Shown: one piece after another, positions 51,054 through 60,517 of the stretch
How positions within the stretch are numbered: position 1 is the first letter of the stretch
Layout: every line of letters starts with the position of its first letter
Source: Vibrio bivalvicida
GTDB lineage: Bacteria; Pseudomonadota; Gammaproteobacteria; Enterobacterales; Vibrionaceae
DNA length: 64,000 nucleotides
Direction: 5' to 3'
NCBI RefSeq assembly: GCF_001399455.2
Contig: NZ_LLEI02000043.1
Coordinates: forward strand, 357,431 to 421,430
Made by a program: the position numbers and the translations under genes
The notes under the pieces: generated by a model
The model's input: only the letters and a program-made list of their open reading frames with translations
What the model was told of the DNA's origin: nothing
The model's database searches: none

Positions 51054-51080
51054 AAAGGTGCATTCTGCGCCTTTTTTGAT
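51054..51080 (+). terminator. Rho-independent terminator
   Basis: AAAGGTGC (51054-51061) pairs with GCGCCTTT (51067-51074) through one G-T pair, followed by a T run. It ends the CBM48-like gene. Confidence 0.75.
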
Positions 51081-51164
51081 TTAAATCTGACAATTCGAAG
51101 GTGACAAGTTCTAGATAAATTCGTAACCTTATGCCTTTGTTTATATCAGGTAATAGGTCAAATT

Positions 51165-52472
51165 GTGCTAACTAGAAGTTTGAAGACTCGCTTCCAACAG
51201 TTGTCTAGACCCAAAAAGATGATGGTGGTGAGTTTACCTCTCTTGGCTGCAGTCGCTCTTTCAAGTGTTCCCAAGCATGGCAAATACCATCGCACTATTG
51301 ATCTCTCCCTCCCTGAATCATCACTTGTATCAGATTTTCTGCTCGACAATGACGTTGTTCGTGATGTGCCTGATTATGAGTATGTGATACAAGCGGGTGA
51401 TAACCTAAGTTCTATTTTCGAACAGTTAGGCTTCGGCTACAGTGAGCTTATGAAGATCATGGAAACTGATCTTAACTTCCTTGCCTTAGATACGCTAAAA
51501 CCTGGAAACACACTTAGATTCTGGCGCGATGAAGAAACTGGTCATTTAGGCAAAATGGAGCTTGAGTTTAGTCTCGTTGAACGTGCGCTCTATAATAGGC
51601 TTGATGACGGTAGCTATGAGTTTGCAGATGTTAAGATTCCGGGTGTTTGGAAGTCGTTCCCTATGGTCGGAGAAATCAATGGTAGCTTTTCTCAGTCAGT
51701 CAACGCTCTGGGATTAGGCAAGGGTGAAATCGATCAAGTGGTGGGACTGCTCAAAGATAAGATCAATTTTGCACGTGATTTGCGTGCAGGCGATAAATTT
51801 GAAGTGGTTCAATCTCGTCAGTTTGTTGGAGAGCAGCTTACTGGTAACCAAGAGATTCAAGCGATTAAGATTTACAATCGTGGTCGTGTCCTTTCTGCGT
51901 ATCTTCACAGTGATGGCCAGTATTACGATTACAGTGGTGACAGTTTACAACGTGCTTTCCAACGCAAGCCTGTTAATGGTCGATACCGGTTGAGTTCGAA
52001 TTTTAACCCGACTCGTAAGCACCCTGTGACGGGACGAGTATCTCCTCACAATGGTACGGACTGGGCAACACCAACGGGTACTCCTATTGTCTCGACCGGT
52101 GATGGTGTGGTTATCATGACGCGCAAACACCCTTACGCGGGTAACTATGTGGTTATCCAACACGGGAGCCGCTACAAAACACGTTACCTTCATTTGAGTA
52201 AGATTTTGGTGCGCAAAGGTCAGAAGATTTCCCGTGGTCAGCGAATTGGATTATCTGGCGCAACAGGTCGTGTTACAGGCCCTCATATTCACTATGAGTT
52301 GATTGACCGTGGTAGACCTGTCAATGCAATGAAAGCCAATATCCCAATGGCAAGTTCAGTGCCGAAGAAGCAGATGGCATCATTCCAGTCTCATAGAGAT
52401 GAGATGGATAAGATGCTCAAGCAAAGGGAAATCGAACTCGCTAAGCAACCGAGTGGTGCGAGTACCAGTTGA
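51165..52472 (+). CDS. shyA: LysM/M23 peptidoglycan endopeptidase, ShyA-like
   Basis: This 435-residue protein has an N-terminal membrane or signal segment (about 18-35), a LysM-like region with DYEYVIQAGDNLSSIFEQLG near 70, and a C-terminal M23 zinc peptidase. The metal ligands fit HNGTD (His295, Asp299) and HIH (His374, His376). It cleaves peptide cross-links in the cell wall and is needed for growth in Vibrio, where the ShyA enzyme lies on chromosome 2 near the pst and GGDEF genes; the name rests on domain order and synteny. The start is GTG 51165, with an AGG about eight bases before it. A helix-rich tail of about 40 residues follows the peptidase. Confidence 0.78.
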   Translation: MLTRSLKTRFQQLSRPKKMMVVSLPLLAAVALSSVPKHGKYHRTIDLSLPESSLVSDFLLDNDVVRDVPDYEYVIQAGDNLSSIFEQLGFGYSELMKIMETDLNFLALDTLKPGNTLRFWRDEETGHLGKMELEFSLVERALYNRLDDGSYEFADVKIPGVWKSFPMVGEINGSFSQSVNALGLGKGEIDQVVGLLKDKINFARDLRAGDKFEVVQSRQFVGEQLTGNQEIQAIKIYNRGRVLSAYLHSDGQYYDYSGDSLQRAFQRKPVNGRYRLSSNFNPTRKHPVTGRVSPHNGTDWATPTGTPIVSTGDGVVIMTRKHPYAGNYVVIQHGSRYKTRYLHLSKILVRKGQKISRGQRIGLSGATGRVTGPHIHYELIDRGRPVNAMKANIPMASSVPKKQMASFQSHRDEMDKMLKQREIELAKQPSGASTS

Positions 52473-52490
52473 GTTTGACATGTGATAGTA

Positions 52491-52520
52491 AAAAGGCTTC
52501 CGTTATGGAAGCCTTTGCTC
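52491..52520. terminator. Bidirectional terminator between the ShyA-like gene and ppsA
   Basis: AAAGGCTTCC (52492-52501) and GGAAGCCTTT (52507-52516) form a perfect stem with loop GTTAT. It serves both convergent genes. Confidence 0.85.
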
Positions 52521-52533
52521 GTCATAAGTTTGA

Positions 52534-54903
52534 TTACTTGTTTGCGTTGCCCAATTGTAACCAAGTATCGATAACTGTATCCGGGTTGAGCGAAACAGAG
52601 CTAATACCTTGCGCCATCAACCACTCAGCTAAGTCTTCATGATCCGACGGACCTTGACCACAGATCCCAACGTACTTGCCAGCTTTAGTTGCGGCATCAA
52701 TGGCCATCTTGAGCATGGCTTTCACCGCAGGGTTACGCTCATCAAACAGGTGTGCAACATCCCCTGAGTCACGGTCTAACCCAAGAGTTAGCTGAGTCAT
52801 ATCGTTTGAACCAATAGAGAATCCATCAAAGTATTTCAGGAACTCATCGGCTAGTATCGCGTTCGATGGCAATTCACACATCATGATCACTTTTAAACCT
52901 TGGTCGCCACGACGCAAATCAAACTTGGCTAAAAGGTCGATGACCGAAGCCGCTTCACTTGGTGTACGAACGAATGGGATCATGATCTCGACATTTTTAA
53001 GACCCATTTGGTTACGAACGCGCTTGATCGCTTGCGTTTCTAACTCAAAGCAGTCTTCAAATACTGGCGAGATATAGCGTGATGCGCCACGGAAACCAAG
53101 CATTGGGTTCTCTTCGTGTGGTTCAAAGCTCTTACCGCCGACCAGGTTGCTGTATTCGTTAGACTTAAAGTCAGACATACGAACGATCACACGCTTAGGC
53201 CAGAATGCTGCACCAATTGTAGCAATACCTTCCGTTAGTTTACTTACATAGAAGTCGATTGGATCTTGGTAGCCACGGATACGCTGGTTGATTTCGGCTT
53301 TTAGCTCGTCACTTTGCTGATCAAAGTTCAGTAGCGCTTTCGGGTGAATACCAATCATCTTGTTGATAATGAACTCTAGCCGCGCTAGACCTACACCTTC
53401 GTTAGGTATTTGTGCGAAGTCAAAGGCGCGATCTGGGTTACCTACGTTCATCATCACTTTAGTTGGAAGCATTGGCAGTTCATCAACAGCAGAGCGCTTC
53501 ACTTCGAACTCAAGCTCACCCTGGTAAACGTAGCCTGTTTCACCTTCAGAGCAAGAAACCGTTACGGTTGTACCGTCATCAAGGCTAGTGGTTGCATTGC
53601 CACAGCCAACAATGGCCGGAATGCCTAGTTCACGAGCAATGATCGCCGCGTGGCACGTTCGGCCACCACGGTTGGTGACTATTGCAGACGCCTTTTTCAT
53701 CACAGGTTCCCAGTCTGGGTCTGTCATATCAGTGACAAGTACGTCGCCATCTTGCACCAAAGACATCTGATCAAGTGAATCAACCAAGCGTACCGGGCCA
53801 GAACCAATGCGTTGACCAATAGCGCGACCTTCGACTAAAACGTCAGCTTTATTACTTAGCTCATAACGCTCAATCACGTTCTGCTCGCTTTGGGAACATA
53901 CTGTTTCCGGGCGTGCTTGTACAATATAAAGTTTACCGTCGATGCCATCTTTTGCCCACTCAATGTCCATAGGACGCTGGTAGTGTTTTTCGATGATCAT
54001 TGCCTGTTTCGCTAGCTCTTTGATCTCTTCATCGTTAAGAGAGAAGGCCTGACGCTCTTGCTTAGAGGTATCAATAATGTCGACCTGCTTACCAATCTCT
54101 TGGTTAGTTGAGTAGATCATTTTGATCAGTTTAGAGCCAAAGGTTTTCTTAACGATTGGGTAGTGACCCGCTTCGAGCATCGGCTTGTGGACGTAAAACT
54201 CGTCAGGGTTAACTGCGCCTTGTACAACCATTTCGCCAAGGCCCCAAGAAGAAGTAATAAATACAACTTGGTCGAAGCCTGACTCAGTATCTAGGGTGAA
54301 CATAACACCTGAAGATGCTTTGTCAGAGCGAACCATGCGTTGAATACCTGCTGAAAGCGAGATTCCGCGATGGTCGAAGCCTTGGTGAACACGGTACGAA
54401 ATAGCACGGTCGTTGAACAGTGACGCGTAAACGTGTTTCGTTGCTTCAAGGACGGCATCGATGCCTTTCACGTTAAGGAAAGTCTCTTGCTGACCAGCGA
54501 AAGAAGCGTCTGGTAAGTCTTCAGCGGTGGCTGATGAACGAACAGCGACTGAAAGTTCATCATTGCCGCCAATAAGTTCTTGGTAATTTTCACGTATATC
54601 CTGCTCTAGATCAGCAGGGAAGGGGGCTTCTAAAACCCATTGACGGATGGTAGCACCTGTCTTACGCAGAGCGTCTACATCATCAACGTCCAGTTCATCC
54701 AGCAATTGGTGAATGCGGTCATCCAGTCCTTCAAAATCTAGGAACTGGTTAAACGCGTAGGAAGTGGTCGCAAAACCGTTTGGTACTGAAACGCCAGCAT
54801 TGGACAGGTTTGAAACCATTTCACCAAGTGAGGCATTCTTACCGCCGACTTTGTCGACATCTTCCATGGATAGGCCATCGAACCAAAGGGTGTTATTTTG
54901 CAT
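52534..54903 (-). CDS. ppsA: Phosphoenolpyruvate synthase
   Basis: This 789-residue enzyme makes phosphoenolpyruvate from pyruvate and ATP for gluconeogenesis. It has the N-terminal pyruvate-phosphate dikinase ATP-binding domain (DVDKVGGKNASLGEMVSNL; VRSSATAEDLPDASFAGQQ), the swivelling His domain with the phospho-His at about 418 in GGRTCHAAIIARELG, and a C-terminal TIM barrel with the GICGQGPSD cysteine region. Thr416 next to the catalytic His is the residue controlled by PpsR in homologues. ATG 54903 follows GGAGAAAGAC; the open frame to 54945 adds unrelated residues. It is divergent from ppsR. Confidence 0.96.
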   Translation of the reverse strand: MQNNTLWFDGLSMEDVDKVGGKNASLGEMVSNLSNAGVSVPNGFATTSYAFNQFLDFEGLDDRIHQLLDELDVDDVDALRKTGATIRQWVLEAPFPADLEQDIRENYQELIGGNDELSVAVRSSATAEDLPDASFAGQQETFLNVKGIDAVLEATKHVYASLFNDRAISYRVHQGFDHRGISLSAGIQRMVRSDKASSGVMFTLDTESGFDQVVFITSSWGLGEMVVQGAVNPDEFYVHKPMLEAGHYPIVKKTFGSKLIKMIYSTNQEIGKQVDIIDTSKQERQAFSLNDEEIKELAKQAMIIEKHYQRPMDIEWAKDGIDGKLYIVQARPETVCSQSEQNVIERYELSNKADVLVEGRAIGQRIGSGPVRLVDSLDQMSLVQDGDVLVTDMTDPDWEPVMKKASAIVTNRGGRTCHAAIIARELGIPAIVGCGNATTSLDDGTTVTVSCSEGETGYVYQGELEFEVKRSAVDELPMLPTKVMMNVGNPDRAFDFAQIPNEGVGLARLEFIINKMIGIHPKALLNFDQQSDELKAEINQRIRGYQDPIDFYVSKLTEGIATIGAAFWPKRVIVRMSDFKSNEYSNLVGGKSFEPHEENPMLGFRGASRYISPVFEDCFELETQAIKRVRNQMGLKNVEIMIPFVRTPSEAASVIDLLAKFDLRRGDQGLKVIMMCELPSNAILADEFLKYFDGFSIGSNDMTQLTLGLDRDSGDVAHLFDERNPAVKAMLKMAIDAATKAGKYVGICGQGPSDHEDLAEWLMAQGISSVSLNPDTVIDTWLQLGNANK

Positions 54904-55077
54904 GTCTTTCTCCAGAAACATTGCAGCTTTGTAGGGATTGGGCAAACGATTACGTAAAAGCTTAAAAAAATTCGCAAGGAATTTTCAAAGCTGTGGGGGC
55001 CGTAACAGCAACCCGGGTTTTATTGTCTATATTATGGCTACTATCCTACTCAAAAGAATTTTAAAGTTTAAAATAAA

Positions 55078-55911
55078 ATGCAAATTGATATTCAAAGTCG
55101 TGATGTATTCTATGTTTCTGACGGAACGGCCATAACATGTGAAACATTAGGGCACGTTGTTTTGGGTCAATTCCCGTTTAAAGCTAATGAAAAAACCTTC
55201 CCTTTTGTTGAAAGCCAAGACAAATTGACTGATTTGCTCAAGGAAATTGAAACTTCATACCAAAACAATGGCATAAAGCCGTTAGTGTTTTTTTCGATGG
55301 TGATTCCTGAACTACGCCAAAAGCTCGTTGAATCAAACTCTTATAGTTATGACGTGTTAGAAAGCATAGTTCAGAAGGTGCAAGATGATATTCAGATGCA
55401 ACCGAAGCCAAAGTTGCAACGCTCTCGCAGTGTAGGCAGAGACTCTGATACCTACTTTGACCGCATTGCAGCTATCGAATATACCTTGGCGCATGATGAT
55501 GGTGTTACCTTAAAAGGGTTGGAAGAGGCCGACATTATTCTGTTGGGTGTTTCTCGTAGCGGCAAAACACCAACCAGCTTGTACATGGCAATGCAGTTTG
55601 GTTTGCGCGTCGTCAACTATCCGTTTATTGATGATGATTTAAAGCGAATGAGGCTATTGCCCGAATTTGAAATTCATCGCCATAAACTGTTTGGCTTAAC
55701 AATTGACCCGCAGCGCTTAACCGAGATTCGTGAAAACAGACTGGCAGGGAGTGACTACGCGAGCAATGAGCAATGTTTACACGAGCTTCAAACGGTAGAG
55801 TCTTTGTTTCGTCGTGAGGCGATACCCTATATCAACACCTCTTCTCTATCGGTAGAAGAGATTTCAACGAGGGTATTGGAAAGAACGGGGCTAAGAAGAC
55901 GCCTTCTTTAA
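55078..55911 (+). CDS. ppsR: PEP synthase regulatory protein (kinase/pyrophosphorylase)
   Basis: This 277-residue DUF299 protein phosphorylates the threonine next to the catalytic histidine of PpsA with ADP and removes it with phosphate, so it switches PpsA off and on. The P-loop GVSRSGKTPTS lies near residue 158, and VFYVSDGTAITCETLGH starts the protein. No Shine-Dalgarno sequence is visible before the ATG (AT-rich bases only), which suggests a weak or leaderless-type start. Its stop codon overlaps the stop of the convergent solute-binding protein gene. Confidence 0.93.
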   Translation: MQIDIQSRDVFYVSDGTAITCETLGHVVLGQFPFKANEKTFPFVESQDKLTDLLKEIETSYQNNGIKPLVFFSMVIPELRQKLVESNSYSYDVLESIVQKVQDDIQMQPKPKLQRSRSVGRDSDTYFDRIAAIEYTLAHDDGVTLKGLEEADIILLGVSRSGKTPTSLYMAMQFGLRVVNYPFIDDDLKRMRLLPEFEIHRHKLFGLTIDPQRLTEIRENRLAGSDYASNEQCLHELQTVESLFRREAIPYINTSSLSVEEISTRVLERTGLRRRLL

Positions 55912-56651
55912 ATTTTAATTCGTTTCCGAATTTGGCGAAGGTGTTTATCTAAGTATTCTTTCAGTTGATGCCTTTGCTCTAACTGTCTCGAGATGAGCAT
56001 ATAGAATTTGGTTGCTTGCATATTCGGAACGGCGGTAGAAACTAGCTCATCAGACATATAGTCGATACCCCAAATATCTTTCATAGCATGGATAATCTCC
56101 CGCCAGTTCAGATAGATATCGCACTCACCTTGTTTAACTTTCTCTAGGCAGTCGTTAATAGAATGCCCCACGCGCACGATGTTGTTTAGTTGGAAATCAG
56201 AATAGTTATAGCCGTGATTGCCGCAGACATTGTACTGGGCAAGATCTTGGACATTTGAGATTTTCAATCCTTCAGGAAAACGTTTGGTGGAATATATATA
56301 GTGCGGTGTAATGGTGTAATACCAGTCAGTGTATAGGTAATCTTTGTTTCTTTGCTCGTTGAAAGATGCGCTTAGTGCTAAATCAAATTCACCATTTTTT
56401 GTGCCGCGCAGACACCGTGACCAAGAAGTCATAGTGATCTCATAGCTGATTCCCTTTTTAGTGAAAGCTTCGTTTAGTACATCGATATCATAACCCAAAG
56501 CTTTGTTATTATGTGTATAGGTGTAGGGAGGCCAGTCAATTGCATCTCCGCAAACGCGAATATGAGGTAGATTATCTTGAGGGGCTGCATGTCCTCCAAA
56601 ACTGAGTAACAAGCTAAGAACAATAATTAAAGAATCAGTTATCCGAACCAT
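55908..56651 (-). CDS. Periplasmic solute-binding protein (SBP family 3-like)
   Basis: This 247-residue protein has a signal peptide (about 1-24, ending GHAA) and the type-3 solute-binding layout: IRVCGDAIDWPPYTYTHNNKALGYDIDVLNEAF, given here as split segments (WPPYTYTHNNKALGYDIDV then LNEAF), MTSWSRCLRG and FDLALSASFNEQRNKDYLY. No amino acid permease genes are adjacent, so a sensory role or use with a distant transporter is possible. ATG 56651 is chosen because the signal peptide starts there; the frame is open to 56837 and overlaps hutD. It lies 65 bases after hutD and may be read with that operon or alone. Confidence 0.75.
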   Translation of the reverse strand: MVRITDSLIIVLSLLLSFGGHAAPQDNLPHIRVCGDAIDWPPYTYTHNNKALGYDIDVLNEAFTKKGISYEITMTSWSRCLRGTKNGEFDLALSASFNEQRNKDYLYTDWYYTITPHYIYSTKRFPEGLKISNVQDLAQYNVCGNHGYNYSDFQLNNIVRVGHSINDCLEKVKQGECDIYLNWREIIHAMKDIWGIDYMSDELVSTAVPNMQATKFYMLISRQLEQRHQLKEYLDKHLRQIRKRIKI

Positions 56652-56716
56652 CTTATAGCGTCCCTTAAGCACGATAACTTGAGTATAGCCAAGCTTCACC
56701 GCCCCATCTAAATTAC

Positions 56717-57499
56717 CTAAGCTGCTGGATAAATGAGTGGGAAATCGAGCGTGGGATGTGGTGAAACAATGGAGTCGTAACCATATACACGCCTGATCAT
56801 CTCGGGCTGTAAGGCTTCCCAAGGGGCATCGTCGCACACCAGTTTACCGTCATGGAGAACGATCAAACGGTCTGAGTATTGTGCTGCTAAGTTCAAGTCA
56901 TGTAGAACCACAACAACTGCTGTATTGTGCTCATCCGCTAACCGACGAGCAATTTTTAATGTATTGTGCTGATGGGCAAGATCTAGCGCAGAAGTTGGTT
57001 CATCAAGCATGAGAATCTTATCCTCACCTGCGTGGTCAAGCTGTACTAAGACTCGTGCTAAATGAAGACGCTGCTTTTCGCCACCAGAGAGGGAAGGGTA
57101 CAAGCGGTCACTTAAGTGAGTGACGTCCGTCATTTCCATGTACTTGTTAGCTAGCTTTTGTGCAGACTTGTTTGGCATGTTCAAAGGAATCGCCCCAAGT
57201 TCAACCACTTCATGGGCGAGAAATGGGAAGCTCAATGTACTGTGTTGTGGCAGCATTCCGAGGTGCTTAGCCAAATCAGCCGATTTCCATTGTTTTCGCG
57301 GTTGGTTGAAATAGCGAATGTCACAGCGTGATGGTATTTCTCCGCAAAGCAATTTTAGCAATGTACTCTTGCCCGCACCGTTTGGCCCTAGTAGCGTGGT
57401 AACTTCTCCGGCACGAATATCGATATTAATATCATCCAAAACCTTGCGAGAGCCAAACGTCATGGAAATATGTTTACCTGATAAAACAACTTTACTCAT
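56717..57499 (-). CDS. hutD: Hemin ABC transporter ATP-binding protein
   Basis: This 260-residue ATPase has Walker A GPNGAGKST near residue 38, signature SLSGGEKQRLHLARVL, Walker B ILMLDEPTSALDL and the switch His in VVVLHDLNLAAQYSD. The sequence fits heme importers (HutD/HmuV). It powers passage of heme across the inner membrane with HutC. The start overlaps the hutC stop by one base. Confidence 0.93.
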   Translation of the reverse strand: MSKVVLSGKHISMTFGSRKVLDDINIDIRAGEVTTLLGPNGAGKSTLLKLLCGEIPSRCDIRYFNQPRKQWKSADLAKHLGMLPQHSTLSFPFLAHEVVELGAIPLNMPNKSAQKLANKYMEMTDVTHLSDRLYPSLSGGEKQRLHLARVLVQLDHAGEDKILMLDEPTSALDLAHQHNTLKIARRLADEHNTAVVVVLHDLNLAAQYSDRLIVLHDGKLVCDDAPWEALQPEMIRRVYGYDSIVSPHPTLDFPLIYPAA

Positions 57500-58536
57500 C
57501 AGATGATTTTTCCTTTTTGCTTGAAGAGTAGATAGATGAAGAAAGGAGCACCGATCAATGCTGTAACGATACCAACAGGTAATTCTGCAGGAGCGACCGC
57601 AACGCGAGAGAACATATCGGCAAACGTAAGTAGTAAAGCGCCCATCAGTGCTGAGATTGGCAATAGGGTCCGATGATCTGGGCCCGACAGCATTCTACCT
57701 AGGTGAGGGATGACTAAACCGATAAAGCCAATCATGCCAGAAACGCTCACCGTTACTCCAACACCAACTGCGGTTAACAGAATAAGCTGACGTTTCAAGC
57801 GTTGTACGGGAATACCCAGATGGTTGGCTTCTGCTTCACCTAGTAAAAGAGCGTTAAGTGACATCGCCTTACGCACAAATATGATCATCAATAAAACCAG
57901 CGTGATCGCACATAAGATTATGCTTGCCCAATTTGCGCCTGCCAACGATCCCATCGACCAGAGTGATAAGTCACGCAGCATTTGGTCATCAGCAATAAAG
58001 TTCATGTAACCGATTCCCGCACCCGATAGAGCACTAATCGCCACACCGGCTAACAGCATGATAGTCACAGATGTTCCCATCTTGCTTGTGCCTAGCTTAT
58101 AGACAAGGACAGTCGTCAGTGCCCCACCGAGAAAGGCGAATATAGGTACAGCGGCTAAATTCATGAACTGTGGGTATTGCTCACTGAGATCAGCAAACAG
58201 AACGATAGCTAACGCGGCACCCAAGGACGCACCTGCTGAGACACCAATAATCCCGGGTTCAGCCAGAGGGTTGCGAAACAAACCTTGCATTACGGTACCG
58301 CAGATAGCAAGTATTGCACCTACCAGCATACATAAGATAGTGCGTGGAAAGCGTATTTCATGGATAACCAAATTCACATGGGGAGCTAATTGTTCTGAGC
58401 GAAACATAAGGCTTTGGACACTTTCCCAAAAGCCAATGTTCATAGGGCCAACAGTGACTGAACTAATCGCAGTAACAACCAAGGCAATACCAAATATGGC
58501 AACAGCAGCGCTAAGCGGCAGGCGGCGTAAAAGCAT
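57499..58536 (-). CDS. hutC: Hemin ABC transporter permease
   Basis: This 345-residue FecCD-family permease has about ten membrane segments and the typical EIRFPRTILCMLVGAILAICG, NPLAEPGIIGVSAGASLGA and SGMIGFIGLVIPHLGRMLSG segments. It forms the inner-membrane channel for heme with HutD. It starts 12 bases after hutB and overlaps hutD by one base. Confidence 0.94.
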   Translation of the reverse strand: MLLRRLPLSAAVAIFGIALVVTAISSVTVGPMNIGFWESVQSLMFRSEQLAPHVNLVIHEIRFPRTILCMLVGAILAICGTVMQGLFRNPLAEPGIIGVSAGASLGAALAIVLFADLSEQYPQFMNLAAVPIFAFLGGALTTVLVYKLGTSKMGTSVTIMLLAGVAISALSGAGIGYMNFIADDQMLRDLSLWSMGSLAGANWASIILCAITLVLLMIIFVRKAMSLNALLLGEAEANHLGIPVQRLKRQLILLTAVGVGVTVSVSGMIGFIGLVIPHLGRMLSGPDHRTLLPISALMGALLLTFADMFSRVAVAPAELPVGIVTALIGAPFFIYLLFKQKGKII

Positions 58537-58548
58537 AGTAGTGACTCG

Positions 58549-59394
58549 TTATTTGAGAATCTGGCTCAAGCGCTCAGCTTCAGACAGGCTTTTTAGTCCA
58601 AGCCCACCAACTAATGCGTGACCATCAATTTGAATAAACTGTTTGTTCTGTCCTGCTGGCGTTGCCGCGAGCATTGGCATTTTCTTCAATATTTCGTCGG
58701 CACCACCGAGTTTGTTGTAACTGCGCCCGCTGACCAAAATAATGTCTGGCTGCATTTCGACCATAGCTTCAGTTGAAAGCGGTTTATATGAACTTAACTG
58801 GCTAGCGGCTGGGTTTACACCACCTGCGAGTTCAATAATCGCGTTAGGTGTGGTATCACGCCCGGCAACGTTGGCAGGTCTACCTTCGTGAATAAGCAGG
58901 AACAGCACTTTTTTCGCTGATTTCCACTGGGATTTGTTCTTTTCTAAACGAGTAATCTGCTCTGTCACATGGTTTTTTAACTCGCTTGCTTGCTGCTCGG
59001 CTTGAGTCAGTGCAGCGATTTCGTCAATGCGCTCAATTAGGCCTTCTGGAGTTGGTTTTGTATTGACGATATCAACTTCTACACCTGCTGAGCGAAGCTG
59101 GCTGAGAGCCGTTTCTGGCCCCATCTCATCCGAGCCAATCAAGCGATTTGGGCCGAGAGCCAAAAGGCCTTCCGCTGATAAACGTCGGTGATAACCAATT
59201 TTAGGCAATTGCAATGAGCCTGGTAGTTCGCTAGTAACATCAACCGCGACCAGTTTATCTTGCTGATTTAAAGCGATAAGTAATTCTGTAACGGCACTCC
59301 CTGCACTGACAATTCTTTCGCTAGCGAATGATGTTGAAGCCATTAACGATAAAGAAATGGCTGTTACGGTTTTTAAAAAGGCTTTTTTATACAT
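58549..59394 (-). CDS. hutB: Hemin-binding periplasmic protein
   Basis: This 281-residue protein has a signal peptide (about 1-24, ending SFAS) and a cluster A-II (helical-backbone) binding fold: RIVSAGSAVTELLIALNQQDKLVAVD, split here as SAGSAVTELLIALN and KLVAVD, the IGYHRRLSAEGLLAL loop with a likely heme-ligand Tyr, and NVAGRDTTPNAIIELAGGVN. It hands heme to HutCD in the periplasm. It starts 11 bases after exbD. Confidence 0.93.
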   Translation of the reverse strand: MYKKAFLKTVTAISLSLMASTSFASERIVSAGSAVTELLIALNQQDKLVAVDVTSELPGSLQLPKIGYHRRLSAEGLLALGPNRLIGSDEMGPETALSQLRSAGVEVDIVNTKPTPEGLIERIDEIAALTQAEQQASELKNHVTEQITRLEKNKSQWKSAKKVLFLLIHEGRPANVAGRDTTPNAIIELAGGVNPAASQLSSYKPLSTEAMVEMQPDIILVSGRSYNKLGGADEILKKMPMLAATPAGQNKQFIQIDGHALVGGLGLKSLSEAERLSQILK

Positions 59395-59405
59395 GTTGAA
59401 CTCGA

Positions 59406-59819
59406 TTAATTAGATTCTTCCGTGAGTAGCTGTGTCGCTTGAATACCGTTTTCTTGCAAAAAGGCGAGCAACTTCACTAGGTGCTGAACTTCGGCTGTTT
59501 TATCCGCACCTATCACGATGGGCTGTTTGTTAGATTTGTATTCTTCCAGTAACGCTAGGGTGAAATTCTCCCAGTCTATGTATTCTTTTCCATCAATTGC
59601 CCAGTGAGGTTCTTCCTCCAAGATATTGACGGTTAAAGATTTAGTATCTACTTCTGACACAACTTGAGAGTCAGTGGTCGGCAGGTCGACTTCAAGTGAG
59701 TCGAGCTTTACTGCTGCAGTGAGCATCAAAAACACCATTACGATAAAAATAATATCGAGAAGAGGTGTAAGATCAGGCGTTAATCCGAAGCGATTTTCTT
59801 CCTGCTTAACCTTGATCAT
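59406..59819 (-). CDS. exbD: TonB-system protein ExbD1
   Basis: This 137-residue protein has the ExbD layout: N-terminal cytoplasmic stretch, one membrane helix with the functional Asp (LTPLLDIIFIVMVFLMLTAAV), and a periplasmic domain ending in HLVKLLAFLQENGIQ. With ExbB it uses proton motive force to energise TonB. It overlaps exbB by four bases and precedes hutB. Confidence 0.93.
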   Translation of the reverse strand: MIKVKQEENRFGLTPDLTPLLDIIFIVMVFLMLTAAVKLDSLEVDLPTTDSQVVSEVDTKSLTVNILEEEPHWAIDGKEYIDWENFTLALLEEYKSNKQPIVIGADKTAEVQHLVKLLAFLQENGIQATQLLTEESN

Positions 59820-60517
59820 GAACTCGCCTCAGTTGCTAAGTTCGTTGATGGCTTTATTGCGGTCAAAGCGTTATCTGGCGACACATGCTGGAGGCTAATA
59901 CCTTCCAACCATAGGTTTACGTAGTTAAGAGTGTGCTCTAATTTCGCCATGACTTTATCGGCCCACAAACCGAGAAGTTGGGCTCCGGCAATAGCGGGTA
60001 GGGCAATAAGAAGACCAGCGGCAGTTGTTCTCATTGCCAAGCCAAGTCCGTCTGCTAGGTCATTAGGGGTAATGTTACCAGTCGAGGCCGCGACGCCTTT
60101 AAACATCTCTATCAGACCTAATACTGTGCCTAGTAAGCCAATCAGTGGACTAATTACCCCAATCAGAGTGAGTAACCTTAATCCAGAATTAAGCTGGTGG
60201 CGTTTTTCTTGTAACCACATACCGGCGGCGTCTTCACGCAGAGCTTTGGCAAATGAGTGGTGAGCAAGCAACATGGCCACACCTTTGTAGAGCAAAGGTC
60301 GGCGAGGTGAGAGTTTTTCTGCCAACGCCTCGATTTGATGGCTGTCAGTAGGGCTAATCTGCTTTAGTTCGCTGCGGATGGCTCGTTTGCCAACACCTAG
60401 GCTAATCATGACTTGAAAAAGACGCTCGGCAATAATCATTAATGTGAGTGCTGAGCAGATGATCAATGGCCAAGCCATAAGACCCAATTGTTGTTGCAAT
60501 TGCTGTAATTGTTCCAT
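59816..60517 (-). CDS. exbB: TonB-system protein ExbB1
   Basis: This 233-residue MotA/TolQ/ExbB family protein has a first membrane helix near 13-35 and the conserved RLLTLIGVISPLIGLLGTVLGLIEMF and RTTAAGLLIALPAIAG segments, here abbreviated as ISPLIGLLGTVLGLIEMF and TAAGLLIALP. It forms the proton channel with ExbD. It overlaps tonB by one base (TAATG) and exbD by four bases. Confidence 0.93.
   Translation of the reverse strand: MEQLQQLQQQLGLMAWPLIICSALTLMIIAERLFQVMISLGVGKRAIRSELKQISPTDSHQIEALAEKLSPRRPLLYKGVAMLLAHHSFAKALREDAAGMWLQEKRHQLNSGLRLLTLIGVISPLIGLLGTVLGLIEMFKGVAASTGNITPNDLADGLGLAMRTTAAGLLIALPAIAGAQLLGLWADKVMAKLEHTLNYVNLWLEGISLQHVSPDNALTAIKPSTNLATEASS

Noticed and set aside
54938..54955. 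Cra/FruR-like GCAAACGATTAC upstream of ppsA
   Set aside because: The match to TGAAACGNTT is too weak, with no symmetric second half; position alone is not enough.
56652..56837. N-terminal extension of the solute-binding protein into hutD
   Set aside because: A typical signal peptide starts at 56651; the extension is a shadow of the hutD gene.
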